Assembly (NCBI RefSeq): GCF_001625655.1
Contig: NZ_AUYB01000079.1
Coordinates: forward strand, 1 to 64,000
Source of the DNA: Pseudoalteromonas luteoviolacea DSM 6061
GTDB taxonomy: Bacteria > Pseudomonadota > Gammaproteobacteria > Enterobacterales > Alteromonadaceae
Length of the DNA: 64,000 nucleotides
Direction of reading: 5' to 3'
Under the pieces are notes generated by a model. It worked only from the letters and a program-made list of their open reading frames with translations. It did not search any database and was not told the origin of the DNA. Of this stretch, positions 28,003 to 36,386 are shown piece after piece (positions within the stretch are counted from its first letter, which is position 1; each line of letters begins with the position of its first letter). A program made the translations under genes and the position numbers.

Positions 28003-29955
28003 TTATCCGCCAAACAAACCTTTAAACTTGTCTTTTAACTTATCTTTTATAGCATCTTTAGCTTTGTCTTTTGCAGCGCCGCTAAAGTCAAGACTCGTTT
28101 CAACTTGATGGAATGGACCTTTTATACGTGCAGGAATTTTAAAGCCAGTACTCTTATCCTGACTACTTTGCCCTTCAATCGTATCGACTATGCCGGTGAC
28201 CAGTCGGTAATCAATAAAAGTCTTGGGTAGGTCAACAGTGCCCGAACCCGTTACTCGAATAAGTGGACTGGCCAATAACAAATTCGAATTGGTACCGACA
28301 CCATTGGTGAAATTAAAACTTCCCGTTAATGCAGAGAAGTCCGTCTTCTGCTCTGGATCAAAGTCTGCATTGATGCCCTCCGATAATCCCGAGAAATTCC
28401 CTTTGAGCATTTCTTGGCCTTTGCGCACCATTTCAGCTAAATTTGCACCTTTTACTCCACCATCTTTGAACTCGAACGCCAGCTTGCCACCCAATTTAGA
28501 GATAAACTGCTTCTGGCTCATTCCTTGTGTCTGTAGGCTCCAATTAATACTGCCTTTACCCAATACTTTGTCAAAATCAATCGCATCAGATAGCAGTGGT
28601 TGGGCATTGATGCCTCGCAGCTTGAAGTTTGTTTCAATTCGATAAGGTTTCGCTACCGCATTTACTGTGATGACACCATTTCCATCACCTTCATAGGCAT
28701 TAAATTTATCTAATGAAACACGAGCTTTGCCCTGCTGGAGACGAACTGACAATTGGTTTTCACCCAATGTGATTTTGCGTGCTTTAAAGCCAGTCGATCG
28801 CACAACCAAGTTCGCATCGAGTTGATTTAAGGCTGAAAGGTCTATTTCACTATCATCCCATACTATCGGCTGGGGTGGTGCATTGTCCTCTGGCACGGGT
28901 GGTTGTTCGGTCGTAGTTGCTGGCTCTGGGAGGTATGGATTCACATCTAGCATACCCAAATCTACATCCGCAGAAATCGCGATGCGGCTTTTCAGGTCCA
29001 CTGTTGCATTGCCCGTAATCTGTAATTCATCTAACGAAGCACTAAAACTATCTAACCTAAATACATTGTCAGCAAATTGCATCGAGCCTTTAACCTCGAA
29101 TTGATTAAATGCATTCTCTTGTGCTTCCAGCGGCACATTTTGCCACTGCGTCAGCGCTTTCACAGAATCCCCCGCTAGCAGCAAATCACCTTTAAAGCGC
29201 TTTGCGCCGTCAACAACTTCACCATTGAAGTCAATATTTACAAGTTGATTTCGAAGTACCTTGGAAAATTTAAAGTCCTCACTTTGAATCGCTTTGGCAG
29301 GGTTATCTACTTTCATCTCTATCTCAAACCGCTGAGCTTGATAGGTGATGGCACCATCGATGGTGAGTGCCTGATATAAAGAAGGCAACATAACACTCAG
29401 ATCTAAATCTGTGATCTCTTCAGTAGTTCCAGATTGTGCATCTTGATAGATAACCGAACCGCCATAAATGGCGACTTCGCCCAATGCAATATCAAACCCT
29501 GATGGGAGTTGTGTCGAGCCGCTTGATTTGTCAGTTGAGCTTTGTTCAGCAGGTTGCACCGGCGTGGTCGGGAATAACTGCCAGTTTGGTTTTCCGGCGA
29601 CATCCACTTCTAGTAGCACTCGGGGGTTGTTAATAACAAATCGCTCTAGCTTAAATTCACCGGACAGTAATGATACCCAAGGAATATTCACCGCCAGTTG
29701 TTCCATCGTCAACATATTCGATTGACTACCCGAAGGCATGTTGGCAAATTCAACATTATTTAGCGTGATATTGAGCTTCGGAAACACTGATAACTCGCTG
29801 TCGCCCGCTATTCTAAGTGTTCGGCCCGTTGTTTTTTCTACTTGTGATGTGATTTGGGACACTATAGTGTCTGTTGGGATCAGTAGCGGTGCAAGTATTA
29901 GTAGAGCAACTAACAGCACTACAATACCTACAACACCTTTCAAAATTGCCTTCAT
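28003..29955 (-). CDS. AsmA family protein
   Basis: A 650-residue inner-membrane-anchored periplasmic protein. One N-terminal helix (about 5-30, VVGIVVLLVALLILAPLL) is followed by the AsmA domain: TTGRTLRIAGDSELSVFPKL near the N-terminus and the C-terminal ADFDPEQKTDFSALTGSFNF. A lysine-rich tail ends the protein. AsmA-like proteins are linked to lipid transport and outer-membrane assembly. The ATG at 29955 with AAGGA 6 bases upstream is used; the longer frame to 30018 has no site. Divergent from the 388-residue protein at 30289. Confidence 0.9.
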   Translation of the reverse strand: MKAILKGVVGIVVLLVALLILAPLLIPTDTIVSQITSQVEKTTGRTLRIAGDSELSVFPKLNITLNNVEFANMPSGSQSNMLTMEQLAVNIPWVSLLSGEFKLERFVINNPRVLLEVDVAGKPNWQLFPTTPVQPAEQSSTDKSSGSTQLPSGFDIALGEVAIYGGSVIYQDAQSGTTEEITDLDLSVMLPSLYQALTIDGAITYQAQRFEIEMKVDNPAKAIQSEDFKFSKVLRNQLVNIDFNGEVVDGAKRFKGDLLLAGDSVKALTQWQNVPLEAQENAFNQFEVKGSMQFADNVFRLDSFSASLDELQITGNATVDLKSRIAISADVDLGMLDVNPYLPEPATTTEQPPVPEDNAPPQPIVWDDSEIDLSALNQLDANLVVRSTGFKARKITLGENQLSVRLQQGKARVSLDKFNAYEGDGNGVITVNAVAKPYRIETNFKLRGINAQPLLSDAIDFDKVLGKGSINWSLQTQGMSQKQFISKLGGKLAFEFKDGGVKGANLAEMVRKGQEMLKGNFSGLSEGINADFDPEQKTDFSALTGSFNFTNGVGTNSNLLLASPLIRVTGSGTVDLPKTFIDYRLVTGIVDTIEGQSSQDKSTGFKIPARIKGPFHQVETSLDFSGAAKDKAKDAIKDKLKDKFKGLFGG

Positions 29956-29991
29956 TGACCGTCCTTCCACTGAAATAAACCTATATGCATT

Positions 29992-30020
29992 ATCATAGCG
30001 AGGTGAATAAAAAACCACAA
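29992..30020 (-). promoter_or_regulatory. Promoter of asmA
   Basis: On the minus strand TTGTGG (30020-30015), 17-bp spacer, TATGAT (29997-29992), giving a start about 30 bases ahead of the ATG at 29955. Both hexamers and the spacing fit sigma-70. Confidence 0.55.
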
Positions 30021-30179
30021 AAAAGTCGCCTGTTTGCGTTCAATTTCCCCTTCGCACCGCATCAGCCCTGTACTATATAAGTATGGCAAAAAAGAGTGGC
30101 AAAATGACGAAACAGAATAAAACAATAAATTAGATCCCCTGTTTGCGTAGTAAACACAAAAAAGAACCTAAAAAGCACA

Positions 30180-30207
30180 TTGCAACTACGCTGGATCTAG
30201 GTATGAT
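30180..30207 (+). promoter_or_regulatory. Promoter of the 388-residue protein
   Basis: TTGCAA, 16-bp spacer, TATGAT on the plus strand, followed by the GC-rich CCTCGCCC. The -10 and GC-rich discriminator resemble growth-rate-regulated promoters. Transcription would start near 30214, about 75 bases before the ATG at 30289. The rest of the 333-base divergent gap (29956-30288) shows nothing else I can name. Confidence 0.6.
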
Positions 30208-30288
30208 CCTCGCCCTTGCCAGTTTAATGATCAGTTCGCTAAACTGAACAGTCTAGATTTTAACCTAACGTTGGAGAACCCCCGCAGC

Positions 30289-31455
30289 ATGAAAAAGTTG
30301 CTCATTTCACCGTCAAATATGGCTTTGGGCGAACAAGAAAGTCAGATTTATCAAAATATTTTAAAGCAATCGACTGAGATCAGTCTCAACTTGATGGCTG
30401 TAAAGGTAGAAAATCATCCAGATGACTTTCTGGGTTGGTGTTATGAGTTACTCGATGTAGCCAAAAACCGTATCAACTTTGACTTACTGGACGACCACCA
30501 GCTACCAACTGTGAAAAAGCTACAGGATTTACTGATTTCAGCTATCAGCTTTTTACAAGTCAAAACATTAAGAATCGCACCGTGGCCAGTGATCAGTGAG
30601 TTTATTGCAGACCGTCAAGAGATACTTGCCTTAGAAGAGCAATTTAAACTCATGGACTACATTGCCACGCTACGCGAAACAACACTACAAGAGATGATTG
30701 TTGAAGACCGCTTAGCTTTTGCTGGTAAGCACACCGCAAAACACGATGTCAGCGTTTATCAGTTCGATACCGAGTGGTTTGGCTCTACAAAAAGTGCCAA
30801 AGGATTCCATCAACAGTTGGCTGACTTGCCTGCTTTATTCGATCAAGCTTTAGCACATATTCCTCTAGAAGGTCCTGTCACTGAAGCTCACTATCAAGCG
30901 TTTATGATAGCGTATTTAGGCGCTTTTAACGGCAGTGACGAAAAACCTACTTTAGCCCCTGCAACTCGATTGCTTGCGATGCGTCGCCCCGACGTATTCA
31001 CACCAATTTCAAACAATCGTTTGGATGCATTGTGCCAAGCTTTTGGCATCGCACGCTTAAATAATCGCGATTTCGAAAGGTATTGGGTCGACATTGTGCA
31101 AACAATTGCCAAAATGCCATGGTTTGCAATGGCCACTGAAACCAATGAGCTTGAAGGTCATTTAGTTAAAATAAAAGCTTTGATCCCAACATTTTTCTAT
31201 TATGCGGATAAAGATACACCGACCTCTTCTAACTACTATAAACTGTTGCATAAACCAAAGCGTGCTAGCACCTCTTCAGGCAGTAGAACCGTCAAACGCA
31301 GCAAAGAGTCTGCGGCTACCTTGGTAGATCGAGCACTCAATGATGAGGCAATTCCAGAGCACATCAAAGCCAAACGAGATTCAATTATCTCTGAAGTAGA
31401 GAAAGGCCGTAGCGTTGACGAGACTATTCAATTAATGCGTACAATTTTCGGCTAA
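30289..31455 (+). CDS. Unrecognised conserved-looking protein
   Basis: A 388-residue soluble protein with no signal peptide. The first 130 residues are mostly helical; the middle contains ATRLLAMRRPDVFTPISNN, which looks like a conserved core. The region at about 315-345 is a Ser/Lys-rich linker, and the last 50 residues form a charged helix pair (EHIKAKRDSIISEVEKGRSV). I do not recognise the family with confidence. The ATG at 30289 is used with GGAG 12 bases upstream; a TTG at 30271 is an alternative. It stands alone behind its own promoter, between asmA and a TorF-type porin, and is followed by a hairpin. Cytosolic location is inferred from the absence of hydrophobic segments. Confidence 0.65.
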   Translation: MKKLLISPSNMALGEQESQIYQNILKQSTEISLNLMAVKVENHPDDFLGWCYELLDVAKNRINFDLLDDHQLPTVKKLQDLLISAISFLQVKTLRIAPWPVISEFIADRQEILALEEQFKLMDYIATLRETTLQEMIVEDRLAFAGKHTAKHDVSVYQFDTEWFGSTKSAKGFHQQLADLPALFDQALAHIPLEGPVTEAHYQAFMIAYLGAFNGSDEKPTLAPATRLLAMRRPDVFTPISNNRLDALCQAFGIARLNNRDFERYWVDIVQTIAKMPWFAMATETNELEGHLVKIKALIPTFFYYADKDTPTSSNYYKLLHKPKRASTSSGSRTVKRSKESAATLVDRALNDEAIPEHIKAKRDSIISEVEKGRSVDETIQLMRTIFG

Positions 31456-31464
31456 TTGAACTGG

Positions 31465-31495
31465 GATAACCTGCATGAAAACAGTGCAGGTTATC
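31465..31495. terminator. Hairpin after the 388-residue protein
   Basis: GATAACCTGCA-tgaaaacag-TGCAGGTTATC, 11-bp perfect arms, ten bases after the stop. The tail (TATTC) is short of T, so termination may be weak or assisted. Confidence 0.5.
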
Positions 31496-31537
31496 TATTC
31501 ACGCACCACCTGAGTGCAGCAATTTCTCCCAAACCAC

Positions 31538-31564
31538 TTGCACCTAGCTATACCCTGCTATAAT
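31538..31564 (+). promoter_or_regulatory. Promoter of the TorF-type porin gene
   Basis: TTGCAC, 15-bp spacer, and an extended -10 TGCTATAAT. The extended TG element compensates for the short spacer. It gives a leader of about 155 bases before the ATG at 31727, longer than usual, in which I saw no gene. Confidence 0.55.
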
Positions 31565-31726
31565 TATCGTTTTCAATTTCAACTAGATATTAAAATTCTC
31601 ACGCAGCTTTTTTGTACTGGCGTAAAGATTGCGTTTGCAAGGTACTGTTGACCTTTTTGCTGCGCCTGAAAGTTCAATGGCCCTAAGTTCAAATTACAAA
31701 TTTTTCTGTGCCACATAGGAACCATT

Positions 31727-32413
31727 ATGACAAATAAAGCTCCACTTATTGCTTGCACCTGCTTTGCTTTACTTAGCTTCGATTTACTTGCAGCCAGCGG
31801 ACACAGCGTCACAGCTAACGTCGCAGCGAGTTCAAACTACTTTTGGCGAGGTATTACCCAATCAGATGACAGTGCTGCTGTCTCAGGAGGGATTGATTAC
31901 AGTAACGAATCTGGCTTTTATATAGGGACTTGGGCCTCAAATGTCGATTTTGGTGATGCCGCAAGTACAAGCTATGAATTAGACTTATATTTGGGGTTTA
32001 GCGGCGAAATTAAAAAAGTACGCTATGACCTTGGATATATCCATTACGCCTATCCTGATGCCGCGGGAGACATAGATTTTGGTGAAGTATATGCATCACT
32101 TGGATGGCGCAATGTTGATTTCAAGGTCAGCTATATGACCCATGCCCAAGATGGCAGTAGTACCGAGGAGGACATGCTATATATTGAGCTAAATGCCAGT
32201 TTCCCCGTGTTTAAAGATTCGGAATTAGGAGTGCATATCGGCAATTCTCGTGGAGATACTGTCATGGAGTGGACGGGCGAAGACGATAGCTACATGGATT
32301 ATGGTGTTAGCTTGAGCAAAGACGGTTATACATTTGGACTTGTAAAAACAGATTTAGATGCTGATGACGATGTCAAAGTGTACGTCAGTTACGCCTTAGA
32401 TTTTGACCTATAG
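31727..32413 (+). CDS. TorF family putative porin (TIGR02001)
   Basis: A 228-residue outer-membrane protein. A signal peptide (to about residue 23, ending LLAAS) is followed by the family start VTANVAASSNYFWRGITQSD. The rest has repeated beta-strand pairs with acidic loops (NVDFGDA, DAAGDIDFGEVY) and ends in YALDFDL. Members are small putative porins of unknown substrate. It has a ribosome site AGGA before the ATG and ends in a shared terminator with convergent purT. Confidence 0.88.
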   Translation: MTNKAPLIACTCFALLSFDLLAASGHSVTANVAASSNYFWRGITQSDDSAAVSGGIDYSNESGFYIGTWASNVDFGDAASTSYELDLYLGFSGEIKKVRYDLGYIHYAYPDAAGDIDFGEVYASLGWRNVDFKVSYMTHAQDGSSTEEDMLYIELNASFPVFKDSELGVHIGNSRGDTVMEWTGEDDSYMDYGVSLSKDGYTFGLVKTDLDADDDVKVYVSYALDFDL

Positions 32414-32432
32414 AGTTAGGTTGCTGCAATAC

Positions 32433-32454
32433 AAAGGGCCGAACGGCCCTTTTT
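32433..32454. terminator. Bidirectional terminator between torF-like gene and purT
   Basis: AAAGGGCC-GAAC-GGCCCTTTTT stem-loop with flanking A and T, between two convergent genes that stop at 32413 and 32459. Confidence 0.85.
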
Positions 32455-32458
32455 ATCT

Positions 32459-33646
32459 TTATAGGTTAACGCCAATTGTTGAGCTCACCTTTTTAGCTAA
32501 CTCCACAGCAGTATCAACCTGCTCTGCACGAGCAAGCGCAACCCCCATTCGACGCATACCCTGTACTTCAGGTTTGCCAAACAAACGCAGATCTGTGTTT
32601 GGCATTGATAATGCTTCAGCTACTTGAGTAAATTGTAGTTCTTTCGAATCCCCTTCAACCAAAATTACACTAGATGCTGAAGGCCCATTAAAGTGAATAT
32701 TGGGAATGGGTAAGCCTAAAACTGCACGTGCGTGTAAAGCAAACTCACTTAAGTGCTGTGAGATTAGTGTCACCATTCCCGTATCATGAGGTCTCGGAGA
32801 GACTTCACTGAAATAGACATCATCACCTTTGATAAACAACTCAACACCAAACAATCCTCGGCCACCTAATGCATCGGTTATCTTACGTGCAATGTCTTGG
32901 CTAAGTTCCAAAGCCTTAGCACTCATCGCCTGTGGTTGCCAGCTTTGTTGATAATCACCATTGGCTTGAACATGTCCGATAGGCTCACAGAAGCTGGTTC
33001 CCGCAATATGTCGTATGGTCAGCAAAGTAATTTCATAATCAAAATCTACAAACCCTTCAACAATTACACAACCTTCGCCTGCTCGGCCCCCTTGTTGCGC
33101 ATACTCCCACGCTGCATCAATATCTTCCGCGTGCTTTATGACACTTTGGCCTTTACCAGAGGAGCTCATAATTGGCTTAACCACACAGGGCATACCTATC
33201 TCTGCGATGGCAGCTTTAAAGCCGCTCAGATTATCAACAAATTGATAGGGGGATGTCGCTAGCTCCAGTTCCTCAGCTGCAAGCCGGCGGATACCCTCTC
33301 TATTCATTGTCAATTGTGTGGCTTTTGCGGTAGGCACTACCGTAAACCCCTGCGCTTCTAGTTCAACCAATTTATCGGTCGCAATTGCTTCAATCTCAGG
33401 CACTATGTAATCTGGCTGCTCTTTTTGAATGACCTCTGCAAGCCTCTCACCATCAAGCATAGATAAAGTGTAACTGCGATCAGCGACCTGCATTGCTGGC
33501 GCGTGCTCATATCTGTCGAGCACCACAACTTCGGCACCGAGACGTTTAAATTCAATTACCGTTTCTTTACCCAGCTCCCCGCCACCACAAAATAAGATTT
33601 TGCATGCAGTTTTGCTAAATGGTGTCCCCAGCAACTTTGTTTTCAT
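32459..33646 (-). CDS. purT: Formate-dependent phosphoribosylglycinamide formyltransferase
   Basis: A 395-residue ATP-grasp enzyme of purine synthesis that makes formyl-GAR from GAR, formate and ATP. Landmarks: CGGGELGKE (about 22-30), the ATP loop [16 protein letters not shown] (about 150-165), [10 protein letters not shown], and the metal-binding [13 protein letters not shown]. Length matches E. coli PurT (392). The start is the ATG at 33646 with AGGAAAAG upstream; a longer frame to 33673 has no site. Single gene, convergent with the porin. Confidence 0.95.
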   Translation of the reverse strand: MKTKLLGTPFSKTACKILFCGGGELGKETVIEFKRLGAEVVVLDRYEHAPAMQVADRSYTLSMLDGERLAEVIQKEQPDYIVPEIEAIATDKLVELEAQGFTVVPTAKATQLTMNREGIRRLAAEELELATSPYQFVDNLSGFKAAIAEIGMPCVVKPIMSSSGKGQSVIKHAEDIDAAWEYAQQGGRAGEGCVIVEGFVDFDYEITLLTIRHIAGTSFCEPIGHVQANGDYQQSWQPQAMSAKALELSQDIARKITDALGGRGLFGVELFIKGDDVYFSEVSPRPHDTGMVTLISQHLSEFALHARAVLGLPIPNIHFNGPSASSVILVEGDSKELQFTQVAEALSMPNTDLRLFGKPEVQGMRRMGVALARAEQVDTAVELAKKVSSTIGVNL

Positions 33647-33737
33647 AACTTTTCCTGATAAGCGTAAATTCACTGCAATATAGCCTACTTGCAGCTTCCC
33701 TATTCAGTCCAGCACTAATCACTAATCTTTAAATGTG

Positions 33738-34406
33738 CTAACTAGCTTTGCCATGTACCGAGCTGTGAAATATTTCTCCTGCCCCTAGCTGCAGCTTCAA
33801 TTGATCGCCAGCACCGAGCGGACCTACACCCTCTGGCGTACCAGTCATTACGATATCTCCTGGATACAAGGTAAAAAACTGCGTGATTTCCTTAAGTAGA
33901 GTTTCTAAATTAAAGATCATATTTGCGCTTTTACCTTGCTGCTTAAGTACCTCATTTTGCCAAAATTGATAGGTCATCTCAGTACTCAACATGTCTTCTG
34001 AGACAGGAAGAAATGGCGTAATACAACCACTGCCATCAAAGGCTTTCGCAGTCTCCCAAGGATGGCCTTTTTCCTTCAATTGTGTTTGCAATTCCCTGAG
34101 TGTTAAGTCTAACCCTAAGCCAACTCCACATACATGACGAAGAGGCTCGGCGCTATCACTGTCAATTAGGTTCCCCACTAGAAGTACTAATTCTGCCTCG
34201 TAGTGGTGCTCCCCCTTGCTCTGGTCAATACAGATTTCAGGACCAAAATCACACAGCGCGCTGGCTGGTTTCATAAACAATAATGGGTTGCTTGGAATAG
34301 GGTTATTTAGCTCTTTAGCATGGGCAACGTAATTGCGACCAATGCAAACTGCTTTACCCACAGGCAGGGCAATTTCCTCTCCTGATATCCATTTATGTTG
34401 GTACAT
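33738..34406 (-). CDS. Fumarylacetoacetate hydrolase family protein
   Basis: A 222-residue enzyme resembling the YcgM group of acylpyruvases and oxaloacetate decarboxylases. Motifs: CIGRNYVAHAKELNN, FMKPASAL, metal ligands in HHYEAELVLLVG, KAFDGSGCITPF and the C-terminal MTGTPEGVGPLGAGD. These cytosolic Mg-dependent enzymes cleave or decarboxylate beta-keto acids. Start at the ATG 34406 with GAGGAG 5 bases upstream (a GTG at 34412 overlaps the site). The exact substrate is not evident. Confidence 0.88.
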   Translation of the reverse strand: MYQHKWISGEEIALPVGKAVCIGRNYVAHAKELNNPIPSNPLLFMKPASALCDFGPEICIDQSKGEHHYEAELVLLVGNLIDSDSAEPLRHVCGVGLGLDLTLRELQTQLKEKGHPWETAKAFDGSGCITPFLPVSEDMLSTEMTYQFWQNEVLKQQGKSANMIFNLETLLKEITQFFTLYPGDIVMTGTPEGVGPLGAGDQLKLQLGAGEIFHSSVHGKAS

Positions 34407-34646
34407 ATACACTCCTCAAAACACCATTGACTATGGGAATTCTACGTCAATTCCAATATAAAACAGAGCGTTGTAGTTGCATATTCAATATACATTTCAT
34501 TTATTGTGCCGTGCTCTCAATTACACAAGTAAAGTTTTTTTGCCACTCCTAGCCATGTCAGATGTTAATTAAACTAGCGTAAAAGTTGAAACCTTTATAA
34601 TCACAAGTTATAAAAAGCGGATTGCAAGTAACTAGGAATCACAACC

Positions 34647-35324
34647 ATGAAAGCCCATGACAATATCCCGTTAACGGATTTTATAGAATATTCTCCACAA
34701 GAAATGCAACAGCGTGCAGATGATAATCTCGCACTGATGAAACGACGCCACACTATTCGTAGTTTTAGCGATAAACCGGTGCCAAGAGAAGTGATAGAGA
34801 CTTGTATTAAAACCGCAGGACTTGCACCCAGTGGTGCCAACCACCAGCCTTGGCACTTTGTTGCCATTCACAGTAGCGACGTTAAAAAACAAATAAGAGA
34901 AGCAGCAGAGCAACTGGAGCGTTCATTTTATGAAGGCCGTGCTGGCGATGAATGGTTAGATGCGCTAAAACCGTTGGGTACTGATGCACAAAAACCGTAC
35001 CTTGAGCATGCACCATGGCTCATTGCGATTTTTACGCAAAAAAAAGGTGGGATCCATGCAGAGGATAAAAATACTAACTACTATGTACACGAATCAGTGG
35101 GCATCGCGACTGGCTTTCTTATTCAGTCTCTTCACAATGCTGGGCTAGCGACACTGACACATACTCCCAAACCTATGAGCTTTTTAACAGAGATTTGTCA
35201 GCGAGACAAAGATAACGAACGGCCTTATATGTTGCTGATTGCCGGTTACCCTGCAGATGATGCCACTGTGCCAGAACATGCTATCGTCAAAAAATCACTT
35301 GATGAAATCGCTTCATTCATTTGA
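34647..35324 (+). CDS. Nitroreductase family flavoprotein (iodotyrosine deiodinase-like)
   Basis: A 225-residue FMN enzyme. The FMN phosphate-binding start is MKRRHTIRSFSDKPV (about 31-45), followed by AGLAPSGANHQPWHFV, and the C-terminal part includes HESVGIATGFLIQSLHNAGL. The sequence around APSGANHQPW and the overall length resemble bacterial homologues of iodotyrosine deiodinase rather than NfsB. It is divergent from the fumarylacetoacetase-family gene, with 240 bases between, and ends 18 bases before the convergent pump adaptor gene. The physiological substrate is unknown. Confidence 0.82.
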   Translation: MKAHDNIPLTDFIEYSPQEMQQRADDNLALMKRRHTIRSFSDKPVPREVIETCIKTAGLAPSGANHQPWHFVAIHSSDVKKQIREAAEQLERSFYEGRAGDEWLDALKPLGTDAQKPYLEHAPWLIAIFTQKKGGIHAEDKNTNYYVHESVGIATGFLIQSLHNAGLATLTHTPKPMSFLTEICQRDKDNERPYMLLIAGYPADDATVPEHAIVKKSLDEIASFI

Positions 35325-35342
35325 TTTCAATCAGGTATTGGC

Positions 35343-36386
35343 TTAAATAGCCAATACCTCCCCTGCGCTAAGCCCAGATATGACCATGACGCTATCACCA
35401 TAGCGGCTTCCCAGACGTATTAACCTGCGAGATCTCACCCCATTTTCAATGACATCTACCATGGTAAGCTGCCCTGCACGCTTGACCAATTTGCTAGGGA
35501 TCAGCACCCGATTCACTGTCTGTGACGGTAAATACACTTCGGCATACATACCTGGTTTGATACCAGCGGGGGTCACAACATCTAACTTGATCAAAAATTG
35601 CCTAGCCAAATTATCTGCGACAGGTACTATCTCACTAATTTGGCCCTGTAACATACGCTCTAAAGCACCAATTTTTACAGCTAACTCAGCTCCCACTTGC
35701 AGCTTACTCACTAGACTAGCGCCTACCGACGCGGAAATCTGCAGGCTAGCGGGATTAAACAAATCTAGCACCGCCATGCCAGGTGTAACCATATCACCCG
35801 GCTCGACTAGTCGCTCCACTACAACACCTGAAATAGGCGCTACAATTTGTGTATAACCCAGTGCAACTTTTGCACCTTTGAGCTGCTCAATCAATGCGGT
35901 GCGTCTTGCACTTAACTCATCCACACTACTTTGCCATTTATCCACCTGATCTCTAGCAACTAAGCCTCTGTCTAACAGTGCATTAACGCGATTTAATTGT
36001 TTTTGAGCTTGTGCTAATTGAACATCATTTGCTTCACTTTGCGCACTCACTTGTTTCACCGTAGTTTGCAATTGTTCATCTGCAAGTGTTGCAATTATTT
36101 GACCTTGTTTAACGGCTTGTCCCGCTCGAACTTCTATTGATTCAATTTGTGCCAGAATGCGGCTTGCCACTCTTGTATTCTCTTGCGCCGAAACGCTAGC
36201 ACTAATGGTATCTTGTAATTCTATTGCCTGTACAGTAACTAAGTAGCGCTCTCCTTTATGCAATTGAGATGGGCTCAAGTTTATTGGGCTAAGTTTCGTC
36301 TCAAAGGCGCCTGTAAAAATAGCAAGCGTCAAAACAAGAGTACACAACGCAACAGTAGCCACCAATTTTTTACGAACCCGCAGCAT
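35343..36386 (-). CDS. RND efflux periplasmic adaptor (membrane fusion protein)
   Basis: A 347-residue HlyD/AcrA-type adaptor: an N-terminal signal or anchor (about 8-27), a lipoyl half (VASRILAQIESIEVRAGQAV), an alpha hairpin (about 100-165) with AQAQKQLNRVNALLDRGLVA, the second lipoyl half (APISGVVVERLVEPGDMVTP), and a beta-barrel. It bridges the RND pump and an outer-membrane channel, which is not encoded here. The ATG at 36386 has GAGGAG upstream and overlaps the pump gene by 17 bases, so expression is coupled to the pump. Confidence 0.88.
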   Translation of the reverse strand: MLRVRKKLVATVALCTLVLTLAIFTGAFETKLSPINLSPSQLHKGERYLVTVQAIELQDTISASVSAQENTRVASRILAQIESIEVRAGQAVKQGQIIATLADEQLQTTVKQVSAQSEANDVQLAQAQKQLNRVNALLDRGLVARDQVDKWQSSVDELSARRTALIEQLKGAKVALGYTQIVAPISGVVVERLVEPGDMVTPGMAVLDLFNPASLQISASVGASLVSKLQVGAELAVKIGALERMLQGQISEIVPVADNLARQFLIKLDVVTPAGIKPGMYAEVYLPSQTVNRVLIPSKLVKRAGQLTMVDVIENGVRSRRLIRLGSRYGDSVMVISGLSAGEVLAI

